Positions 1 to 6,554 of a stretch of 64,000 nt of DNA are shown here, piece after piece (position 1 is the stretch's first letter; every line of letters begins with the position of its first letter). The position numbers were made by a program, and so were the translations under genes. Source of the stretch: Paenibacillus swuensis (GTDB lineage Bacteria > Bacillota > Bacilli > Paenibacillales > DY6); NCBI RefSeq assembly GCF_001644605.1, contig NZ_CP011388.1, positions 1,783,001 to 1,847,000 on the forward strand, written 5' to 3'. The notes under the pieces are model-generated. The model saw nothing but the letters and a program-made list of their open reading frames with translations, was not told the DNA's origin and ran no database searches.

Positions 1-561
1 CAAACCGCGCCGGCCTTTTCTTTACATGAAATTGTTGCATTGGGTGCGCAGATTGAATATACACAGTTCTCCGTTACATCCGTGCAAAATTGGGTGAAGC
101 GAGACTTTAAATCATTCATTGGTCCTCCCGAAGCAGGCAAGAAATATTCTCTGCAACAAGTTTCTTTATTTTTCATTATTGAGGATTTACGTTCGACCCT
201 TCACTATGATGAAATTCGTAAACTGTTTCAGTTTCTGTTTCAACCGATGTCGGAGCAAGAAAAAACATGTGTTTCTCCGCTTAATTTCTATAATGCTTAT
301 GCGGATTTATTTGAAAAGTTGGATGATCGTTACCGAAACTATAAGGGTTCCCAAACCGATCTGGTATACAAATGGGATCGAATGTTGAGTGAGTTGGCCG
401 AAGAATATGTGGCTTCCCTGCCTGAACGCGATGTGAATTCTAATGAAATTTTGCAAAATGCGTTGCATGTAGCTCTGATTTCCGTGCACACCTCCTGCTT
501 TCAAGTTCTTTCCCGACGATATGTGAACGGTATGATGTTTCTGCATAATTTGGACAAGTAA
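1..561 (+). CDS. DUF1836 domain protein, 5' end cut by window
   Basis: The reading frame is open from the first base, so the true start lies outside the window and a TTG near base 40 is not the likely start. About 186 residues are visible, ending in TAA. The visible part resembles the DUF1836 family of Bacillota: an N-terminal helix-turn-helix-like segment (around the VTSVQNWVKR stretch) followed by an all-helical region with no membrane segment. Proteins of this family have no established function; the N-terminal part suggests DNA binding, which is inference. It is followed by greA after a gap of about 125 bases that can hold a promoter, so the two need not be co-transcribed. Confidence 0.75.
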   Translation, partial: QTAPAFSLHEIVALGAQIEYTQFSVTSVQNWVKRDFKSFIGPPEAGKKYSLQQVSLFFIIEDLRSTLHYDEIRKLFQFLFQPMSEQEKTCVSPLNFYNAYADLFEKLDDRYRNYKGSQTDLVYKWDRMLSELAEEYVASLPERDVNSNEILQNALHVALISVHTSCFQVLSRRYVNGMMFLHNLDK

Positions 562-687
562 CGGGCCATAGAGAGCTGGCATCTACGATGGAATTGTTTG
601 TGAATTTCGCATGACAGCTCTTTTTAGTGTAGAATAGTGGGATAAATAAACACGAACGAAGCACAGCTTCATATAGGAGATGTAAAC

Positions 688-1155
688 ATGGCAGAAGAAA
701 TTATCATCACGCCGCAAGGCTTGCAACAGTTGGAAGATGAGCTGGATGAATTGAAGACGGTGAAAAGGAAGGAACTGTCCGCTCGGTTGAAGACGGCGAT
801 TGCTTACGGGGACTTGAAGGAGAACAGCGAATATCATTCCGCTAAAGACGATCAATCTCATATGGAAACACGAATTAAGCAGATTGAGAAGATGCTGAAG
901 CGGGCCAAAGTGGTCGATACCGTAGATACATCGAAGGTCAACGTCGGCTCGCTCGTGATTCTGAACGATATTGAATTCGCGGAGAAGATCGAATATCGGA
1001 TCGTCGGGGCATCGGAAGCGGATGCGGCGAACAACAAGATTTCGTACGAAAGTCCGCTCGGCAGCGCGCTCATGGGCAAATCTGTCGGAGCCGTCGTTAC
1101 GGTCAATGCGCCGGTGGGTGAGATCAAGTTTGAATTGCTGGAGATTCGGGCTTAA
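688..1155 (+). CDS. greA: Transcription elongation factor GreA
   Basis: GreA binds the secondary channel of RNA polymerase and stimulates cleavage of the backtracked transcript, rescuing stalled complexes in the cytoplasm. The 155-residue length is typical. The N-terminal antiparallel coiled coil spans about residues 1-75 and carries the tip motif YGDLKENSEY with acidic residues Asp42 and Glu45, which position the catalytic metal in polymerase. Residues 80-155 form the FKBP-like C-terminal domain. The ATG is preceded by the ribosome-binding site AGGAG. It is probably monocistronic: an extended -10-like TGTAGAAT lies upstream and a hairpin with T-rich sequence follows. Confidence 0.96.
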   Translation: MAEEIIITPQGLQQLEDELDELKTVKRKELSARLKTAIAYGDLKENSEYHSAKDDQSHMETRIKQIEKMLKRAKVVDTVDTSKVNVGSLVILNDIEFAEKIEYRIVGASEADAANNKISYESPLGSALMGKSVGAVVTVNAPVGEIKFELLEIRA

Positions 1156-1183
1156 TTGCGAGGAGTATAGACAGGAATGGATT

Positions 1184-1250
1184 AACGTAATTTTCTTACG
1201 CTATTCGATGCGTCATCTGAATTAGCGTGAGAAAATTACGTTATTTTTTG
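1184..1250 (+). terminator. Long stem-loop after greA, also a repeat copy
   Basis: Two 20-base arms (1184-1203 and 1223-1242) are complementary with one mismatch that becomes a G-U pair, around a 19-base loop, followed by ATTTTTTG. It fits a greA terminator. The arm core TTCTTACGCTATTC recurs nearby, so the hairpin also belongs to a local repeat family. Confidence 0.6.
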
Positions 1251-1295
1251 TTATATATGGCGCAGAAGGGTCGTTTCAGCAATATTGGCTCAATA

Positions 1296-1360
1296 TAGTG
1301 AAGATATTCTACGCTATTTTCGGACGAGATTAGTTTAGTGAAGATTTCTTACGCTATTCT
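1296..1360 (+). repeat. Two direct repeats sharing the TTACGCTATT core
   Basis: TAGTGAAGAT followed by (T)TTCTTACGCTATT-like sequence occurs twice with an exact 40-base period, at 1296-1318 and 1336-1358. The same ACGCTATT core is in the greA hairpin at 1198. No open frame of note covers it. It looks like degenerate copies of an intergenic repeat; the rest of the 1156-1396 gap shows nothing else. Confidence 0.5.
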
Positions 1361-1396
1361 AAGCAAGTTCTGCGGGGAACCAGCGCATCTCATACA

Positions 1397-1428
1397 AAAA
1401 GAACACACCCCGAGGGAATGCGTTCTTC
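1397..1428 (-). terminator. Rho-independent terminator of the copper operon
   Basis: On the minus strand an AGAACGCA/TGTGTTCT stem with a C/G-rich top is followed by TTTTTG. It sits just past the ycnI stop codon. Confidence 0.7.
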
Positions 1429-1461
1429 TGATGCAATTAATGCATGCTTATGCTTATATGC

Positions 1462-2094
1462 TTATGCGCGTTTACGCAGCGCCAAGCCCAGAGCCGCCAG
1501 CGCGACTACAAGGGACGCGATCGACAAGATCAACGGCACGTTGGACGCTTCACCCGCTTCAGCGGCTTCATGTCCTGCTGCTGCATCGGTTTCAGCCGCC
1601 GGAGCCGCCGCGCCATGGTGCTCTTCGCCCGCCGCGGCGGCTTTAACCGTTGTTACGGAAGCAGGCTTATCCGCATCCGGCGCGCCAACCCACTCCACCA
1701 GCGTACCATCCTCATACGTCTGGTATGCTTTCCATGCCAGCTCCGTAGTGTCCGCCCCTACTTTACCCTGCATGCGGAATTCCGCGAATTCGCCGGGCTT
1801 CACACCGCCTTCTTTGGCCGTCCACATGACACTGGTCAGCTTCTCGCCTTCCTTCTTCGATTCATAAGTCCAGCCTGGTTTACTCTCGAAACGAGATACA
1901 TCCACACCTACCGGAAATTTCACTTCCACCTTCACCGTGGCCGTTTCCGCTTCGTTCGGTACGCGCACCGTGAACACTTCATATGCATTTTGAGATGTCT
2001 CTTTAGGCATAACCGTAACGTGCGCGCTGGCCGCGGACACAAGAACCAACATAGCTGTCATACAGAGCATGAACATGGAACTAAACTTTTTCAT
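1462..2094 (-). CDS. ycnI: YcnI family (DUF1775) copper-associated membrane protein
   Basis: YcnI-type proteins bind Cu(II) outside the cell through a DUF1775 domain and are linked to copper handling with YcnJ. The ATG chosen lies behind AAGGGTGGG; an upstream in-frame TTG has no better site. Residues 1-24 are a signal peptide ending SAASA, leaving His25 as the mature N-terminus, the family's copper ligand. The DUF1775 domain fills about residues 25-150, followed by an Ala/Glu/His-rich linker and a C-terminal membrane helix (about 185-205) ending in RKRA. It is the last gene of the leftward copper operon, 125 bases after the response regulator, so it may also have its own promoter. Confidence 0.9.
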   Translation of the reverse strand: MKKFSSMFMLCMTAMLVLVSAASAHVTVMPKETSQNAYEVFTVRVPNEAETATVKVEVKFPVGVDVSRFESKPGWTYESKKEGEKLTSVMWTAKEGGVKPGEFAEFRMQGKVGADTTELAWKAYQTYEDGTLVEWVGAPDADKPASVTTVKAAAAGEEHHGAAAPAAETDAAAGHEAAEAGEASNVPLILSIASLVVALAALGLALRKRA

Positions 2095-2219
2095 CAACAA
2101 AAACCCACCCTTATTCCATTAAATTATCGATCAACCTAAAGCAACTATATCCCAAGGCCATGGACGGGGCATGACTCGAAAGGGCTATACCTGTGAAAGA
2201 ATTGTGGCTCCGGTCTATG

Positions 2220-2888
2220 CTATCGGTTTATCCAGCCTTGTTCAAATGCATACCTGGTCAGCTGCACGCGGTTGTCTAAATGGAGTTTTTGCAAAATATT
2301 CTTTAAATGGTTTTTCACCGTATGTTCCGATATTGACAAGGCCGCGGCTACATCGCGATTGGATTGACCGCTGGCCACACACTCCAGAATCTCGCGTTCT
2401 CTTCCCGTTAAACGCGTTATTCCTTCCTGAACAGCGGGAACTTCCGCCGATTTGGATGTTGCCGGTGAAAATTCACGCAGGAGCTTACCGGCCACCTCTT
2501 TAGACATCGGAGCCTCATCAATCGCGATCGCTCGCAAATATTCATGCCAAGCCGAAGGTTGCAGATTTTTCAGCAAGTATCCTTGCGCCCCTTTGCGCAG
2601 CGCCTCAAACAGATGGGTAACATCGTCGGACACGGTGACCAGCACAATTTTCACATAGGGAAAGCGTTCCTTGATGCGTTTAGTCGCTTCCAGCCCGTCC
2701 ATATCCGGCATTTGAATATCCATCAGCAACAGATCCGGCATCCAGCGCTCGGTAAGCTCCAACGCTTCCACCCCGTTCCGCCCTTCAGCGACAATGTGAA
2801 AGGACGGATCCATGCCGACGATATCCCGCATGCCTTCTCTCGCGTGCTCATGATCGTCCACGATAATGACGCGGAAAGGTTCAGTCAT
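2220..2888 (-). CDS. NarL/LuxR-type response regulator
   Basis: This cytoplasmic DNA-binding regulator is the partner of the kinase encoded just upstream. The receiver domain (residues 1-120) has the acidic pair Asp11-Asp12, the phosphoacceptor Asp57 in LLLMDIQMPD, and the conserved Lys in GYLLK. The C-terminal LuxR helix-turn-helix starts at LTGREREIL and includes ISEHTVKNHL (about residues 158-215). The start codon overlaps the kinase stop by 8 bases, indicating translational coupling. Its place between ycnJ and ycnI suggests it controls copper genes, a job done in Bacillus subtilis by the unrelated repressor YcnK, which is absent here; this is inference. Confidence 0.93.
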   Translation of the reverse strand: MTEPFRVIIVDDHEHAREGMRDIVGMDPSFHIVAEGRNGVEALELTERWMPDLLLMDIQMPDMDGLEATKRIKERFPYVKIVLVTVSDDVTHLFEALRKGAQGYLLKNLQPSAWHEYLRAIAIDEAPMSKEVAGKLLREFSPATSKSAEVPAVQEGITRLTGREREILECVASGQSNRDVAAALSISEHTVKNHLKNILQKLHLDNRVQLTRYAFEQGWINR

Positions 2889-3909
2889 GATCCGTCGCCT
2901 CCTTCACAATCTCCACTTTCGTCCAACCCTGTTCACGGTGCACAAAGCACAACCAGCCCATGGAAGCGCATCGTTCCTGCATGATGCGCAGGCCGTACTT
3001 GCCTGTCCCCGTCTCGGGTAGGGACAGCACAGCCCTTGCGCCCGGCTCGCCCGACGGCGGTTGATCAACGGGCTGCCTTCCGGCTGCCGTCGAGCCAGGT
3101 GTGCGGACAGCTGTGCCGACTACGGCCGAGGCGGCTGCAACCGCAGTGGCACCGGCCGCACCCGCAACGCCGGGCGTTGCTCCTGGCTCTAGCGTTGCCG
3201 CCGCCGCGGGCGCAAACCCCTGCCCGTCGTCCGCGACGGAGCAGCTCCAGCCGCGGCCAACCTCGCGGCTATCCATCCGCACGCGGGAAGCCCGCGCGTG
3301 CTTCTGCACGTTCACGAGCGCCTCGCGCAGGCACGCGAGGAGCTCGACCTTGTCCTTGGCCGTCAGCCGATCCTCCGGCAAGTCCCAGGATAATTGCACG
3401 GCGATGCCGGTCTCATCGCCGAAATCCGAGGCAAGCTGTTGCATTGCTTGCCTCCACGGCGGCTCCTCCGGGGTCGCCGGCACCTTCAGATTGGCGATCG
3501 ATTGCCGCACATCTTCATACACCTTGCGAATCGTACGCCGCATGGGCCCGTACGAATCCTGTTCAGCCACAGTGGGATGATTCCGTTCGAGCTGATCCAT
3601 CTTCACCGACATCAGGAACAGGGATTGCGATATGCCGTCATGCAGCTCCCGCGCCAGACGTTCCCGTTCTTCCAAGGATGCCTTCTGTCCGCGCTCCGCC
3701 TTCAATTGTTCCTGCATATCCTCGAGCATATCGAACAGCTTCAGGAGAAAGGTCACGGTCACCAGAAACACGAGCAGGGGCGCGATCCAATTCCCCAGAT
3801 TCATGGAAATGTATGATTCCAGCACACTGTGACGCGCATATTCCCATAATCCGATTGTCAGTGTCGGAATGAGCAGAATCAGCCATTTGATTTGATTATA
3901 AGACATCAT
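2881..3909 (-). CDS. NarL-partner sensor histidine kinase (HisKA_3) with Ala/Gly insert
   Basis: A membrane sensor kinase of the HPK7/DesK-like class. Two N-terminal membrane helices (about 8-22 and 41-58) enclose a very short external loop, so it probably senses at or within the membrane. The dimerisation domain carries the phosphoacceptor His90 in ARELHDGISQS. The ATPase domain shows the N box (LREALVNVQKHA, Asn200), the G1 box DDGQGF (227-232) and GKYGL (303-307). Between those last two lies about 70 residues of Ala/Gly/Pro/Val-rich low-complexity sequence (233-300), replacing the short ATP lid of relatives. The start is 10 bases after the ycnJ stop. The signal is likely copper status by context, not shown. 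Confidence 0.9.
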   Translation of the reverse strand: MMSYNQIKWLILLIPTLTIGLWEYARHSVLESYISMNLGNWIAPLLVFLVTVTFLLKLFDMLEDMQEQLKAERGQKASLEERERLARELHDGISQSLFLMSVKMDQLERNHPTVAEQDSYGPMRRTIRKVYEDVRQSIANLKVPATPEEPPWRQAMQQLASDFGDETGIAVQLSWDLPEDRLTAKDKVELLACLREALVNVQKHARASRVRMDSREVGRGWSCSVADDGQGFAPAAAATLEPGATPGVAGAAGATAVAAASAVVGTAVRTPGSTAAGRQPVDQPPSGEPGARAVLSLPETGTGKYGLRIMQERCASMGWLCFVHREQGWTKVEIVKEATDHD

Positions 3910-3919
3910 TCATCCGCCT

Positions 3920-5605
3920 CTAGTAGATTCGCATCTCCGTTTTGTACACTTTCTCATTATCCTCCGGATCCAATACCCGCAGCTCCACCAGCCATTTCCC
4001 CGCAAAAGGCAGATACGGTCCCTCGACTTTGTACGCGTACTTCTCAAACCCGGTGAAAGCATCGAAATCCTCATCTTTAAACGCCTTGACAGGCACCGTG
4101 ATGGCTCCGGTTTCCGGACGGTCCAGCGGATGCATTCGCAGCAATACCTGTTTGGGTTCACCCCTATTCTCCGGCAAAAACACCTTCACTGTAAATGTAT
4201 TAACCCCCGGCACATTCGGCGAAATACGTACCGTTCCATGCTGCGTTTCGCCCATTTCATGAAAGTATAAAGGCTCGTTGGCGGGCAACGGGGAAATATA
4301 AGTGAAAATCCCCACAATCACCAAGATGGCCGCCATCAATCCCGCGTCCAGCTTCAATAGCTCCGATAAAGCCTTACCCTTCTTGATGCGGTTTCTTAAA
4401 TAAGCGCCTACCACCAGCACAGTCAACACCAGTACCGTCTTGAGGATCAGAAATTCGCCCCATTGTGTATATAACAGATAGTCGATTCGCGGTAAGAACA
4501 CGAACGTGGACAGGATGCCGGTTGCGATCAAGGCGACGATAGACCACAATGCGCCACGCGAAACGGCGCTCACGTAAGCCTCTTTCACTTCTCCAAGCTT
4601 ACGCCACTGTACTAGCAACAACGTCACTCCGCCTACCCAAACGGCTGAAGCCAACAAATGCGCATAATTTAACGAAACGGTGAGCCATTGGGGGTCAAAT
4701 CCCGCAGCATGCCCGGTCATCGCCTTGGCACTCAATAAGACCATCACCCAAACGATATCCATCATCCGGTTTCGGCCAAGGATGACGAATCCGACAAAGG
4801 ACCATACCAGCGACACCATCCATGACAGTCCCACATCGGTCTGTGTGAACAGCCTTGACCATTGATTCAATCCTTGCTGACCGACTAAATTCCATGCGTG
4901 AACAAAGATATAAAGCAATAACAGCAGCAATTGTGCCCGCTGTGCCAGCAACATACCATCCTTCAAGGAGGTTTGCAGATCCTGTGACCCTATGGGCAAA
5001 ACAGCATTCCAAAGCACCCAGCCGCTCAAAATCAGCAACGCGATATAATAAGCAATACGCACGGCAAACTGAACGTATTGCTGCAAGTCCATATCCCATG
5101 AAACTTGTTGATTGACATGGCCCGCATGATCTCCCTCATGCAGCTCATGCCCCTCAATCGGAAATTTAGGCACGTCCTCCGTAGCCGGAGGGTCACCGAC
5201 CGTGAATACATACGCTCCCTCGACGGGGTGACCGTCCGCGGAAATGACGCTGTATGAAACGGTGTAAACCCCTTCGCCGGGCTTTTGTTTCAGCTCCAAT
5301 CGCAGCACAGTTCCGTTCTCAGTAACCCTCGCACCCGCGCTTCCAAGCTTAGCTCCTTTGGCGTTTAACACATTGATATTGTACAGTTGCTCCTCAATGG
5401 CTTCATTAAACTTCAGCGTTACGCTGCTCGGTCCGGTTTCCAGCCTGCTGTCCGCCGCGGGTACCGCTTGTACCATTTGAGCATGAGCATCTGCCGTACC
5501 GGGCATAAAGACGCCTAACGCCGTAAAGAGCACTGCGACTAGCGCCAGCACCCCTGCGGCCGTTCGCAATGAACGGCTCATTAGATCATATAATGTCTTG
5601 TGCAA
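3920..5605 (-). CDS. ycnJ: CopC-CopD fusion copper transport protein YcnJ
   Basis: YcnJ family proteins import copper under limitation. The TTG start is fixed by AGGAGG ten bases upstream. A signal peptide (1-40) ends ADA, leaving His41 as mature residue 1, the CopC Cu(II) ligand. The CopC domain runs to about 137. About eight membrane helices of the CopD domain cover roughly 185-425, and a C-terminal extracytoplasmic beta domain (about 440-561) resembles YtkA/FixH. The 561-residue length matches YcnJ. It is co-directional with DUF2203 upstream (21-base gap) and the two-component genes downstream. Confidence 0.93.
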   Translation of the reverse strand: MHKTLYDLMSRSLRTAAGVLALVAVLFTALGVFMPGTADAHAQMVQAVPAADSRLETGPSSVTLKFNEAIEEQLYNINVLNAKGAKLGSAGARVTENGTVLRLELKQKPGEGVYTVSYSVISADGHPVEGAYVFTVGDPPATEDVPKFPIEGHELHEGDHAGHVNQQVSWDMDLQQYVQFAVRIAYYIALLILSGWVLWNAVLPIGSQDLQTSLKDGMLLAQRAQLLLLLLYIFVHAWNLVGQQGLNQWSRLFTQTDVGLSWMVSLVWSFVGFVILGRNRMMDIVWVMVLLSAKAMTGHAAGFDPQWLTVSLNYAHLLASAVWVGGVTLLLVQWRKLGEVKEAYVSAVSRGALWSIVALIATGILSTFVFLPRIDYLLYTQWGEFLILKTVLVLTVLVVGAYLRNRIKKGKALSELLKLDAGLMAAILVIVGIFTYISPLPANEPLYFHEMGETQHGTVRISPNVPGVNTFTVKVFLPENRGEPKQVLLRMHPLDRPETGAITVPVKAFKDEDFDAFTGFEKYAYKVEGPYLPFAGKWLVELRVLDPEDNEKVYKTEMRIY

Positions 5606-5626
5606 CGATTCGTTCCTCCTTCAAAC

Positions 5627-6028
5627 CTATGTCAGCTTCTTCCGGCCCGCAAAGCCTTCGTTAATTCCATGATAATGCGAGATTCCTTGTTCGCCTTGCT
5701 TCCAGCACAACAATACTTCTTCACCATGAAGATAAGAAGGAAAATCAATAAGACCCGAGTCGATGTCTTTCACTTCCACACCCTGCAACTCAAAATTTTT
5801 CAGATGGGCACTAGCTTCAATTTGCAGAAATTCAATCTCGCATTCCAGCGTAAATAAAGCATCCGAATCATCCGAAACTTGTTTGGCGTGAAATACTTTC
5901 TTATATAGTTCCAACTCTTCATATTTATCTTCGAAATCTCGTTTAATGTTCTGTAAATGAATCAATTCCCGCTCGAGCAAGGGCAACAGAGCGTTCGCTT
6001 CCTCCAGCTGGAAATACCTCTTGGCCAC
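5627..6028 (-). CDS. DUF2203 family protein
   Basis: A soluble protein of 133 residues in the DUF2203 family, whose function is unknown. It starts AKRYFQLEEANALLPLLE, typical of the family, is helical and acidic through residue 85, and ends with a beta-rich part containing the conserved SYLHGEEVLLCWKQGE and a GISHYHGINEGFAGR tail. The frame has an in-frame ATG five codons upstream, but that ATG lies inside GGAGGTGG, which is the ribosome-binding site for the GTG chosen here. It is the first gene of the copper operon, 21 bases before ycnJ, so a role linked to metal is possible but unsupported. Confidence 0.85.
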   Translation of the reverse strand: MAKRYFQLEEANALLPLLERELIHLQNIKRDFEDKYEELELYKKVFHAKQVSDDSDALFTLECEIEFLQIEASAHLKNFELQGVEVKDIDSGLIDFPSYLHGEEVLLCWKQGEQGISHYHGINEGFAGRKKLT

Positions 6029-6087
6029 TAAAGCCACCTCCATACCTGCACTTAAAAAATGATGATTTCATAAAGACGGTTGATCGA

Positions 6088-6116
6088 TACTTACAGTGTA
6101 CTCTATCCTCTGTAAA
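6088..6116 (-). promoter_or_regulatory. Probable promoter of the DUF2203-ycnJ operon
   Basis: Read on the minus strand there is TTTACA, 17 bases, then TAAGTA, divergent from the nrd promoter and about 60 bases ahead of the DUF2203 start. Confidence 0.45.
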
Positions 6117-6138
6117 TTTACCAATGCGGATCTGAGTC

Positions 6139-6167
6139 TTGACAGTCACTATATGTTGATGTAATTT
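6139..6167 (+). promoter_or_regulatory. Sigma-A-type promoter of the nrd operon
   Basis: TTGACA and TAATTT are separated by exactly 17 bases, placing the transcription start near 6174, just ahead of the riboswitch aptamer. Confidence 0.7.
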
Positions 6168-6193
6168 AAGGTATACACAACTACATATTGTGG
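6146..6193 (+). promoter_or_regulatory. Candidate NrdR box pair
   Basis: TCACTATATGTTGATG (6146-6161) and CAACTACATATTGTGG (6178-6193) match the 16-base NrdR consensus ACACWATATATWGTGT at 11 and 12 positions and lie 32 bases apart, the three-turn spacing usual for NrdR. The first sits between the -35 and -10 elements and the second at the transcription start, as expected for repression. The individual matches are imperfect. Confidence 0.45.
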
Positions 6194-6196
6194 GAA

Positions 6197-6375
6197 TAGG
6201 TACTCCAAGACGAAAGTTTGGAGTTTAATAGGGAAATCGGTTCAATGCCGATGCGGTCCCGCCACTGTAACAGCGGAGTTCTGCGCAGAAAGCCACGGGG
6301 TGTTAAAGCAACCTGGAAGGCGCGTAAAGAATGATGAAGCTGGAGCCAGGAGACCTGCCTGTTCTGACAGCACGA
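6197..6375 (+). ncRNA. Cobalamin (adenosylcobalamin-class) riboswitch
   Basis: The region carries the class-I cobalamin aptamer landmarks in order: a GGGAAATCGG..ATGCCGATGCGGTCCCGCCACTG segment and, 90 bases on, the B12 box AGCCAGGAGACCTGCCT at 6344-6360. Aptamer ends are approximate. About 110 bases of expression platform and a terminator follow, before nrdA. The expected behaviour is that cobalamin binding turns off the downstream cobalamin-independent reductase. Confidence 0.93.
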
Positions 6376-6482
6376 TAATAAACCTACGGGAGATAGGGCG
6401 GTGCTTGAATCAGGATCGGCAGACATGTCACATATGACTGCTCCGGGCGCATTTACGGCCTGTATCGACCTCTATTCATGAC

Positions 6483-6522
6483 AAGCGGAATTCCTCGGGG
6501 ATTCTGCTTTTTTTATTTTTTT
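6483..6522 (+). terminator. Riboswitch-controlled terminator ahead of nrdA
   Basis: An AGCGGAATTCC / GGATTCTGCT stem with one G-U pair is followed by seven T and more T-rich sequence. It lies between the cobalamin aptamer and the nrdA ribosome-binding site, so it is the probable OFF-state structure. Confidence 0.75.
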
Positions 6523-6554
6523 GCCAGATAAATTTGATCGGGAGTGTGTCATCC

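Noticed and set aside
3036-3872. Long rightward frames over the histidine kinase
   Set aside because: Arg/Pro/Ala-rich products are the expected shadow of a GC-rich gene; the kinase motifs are on the other strand.
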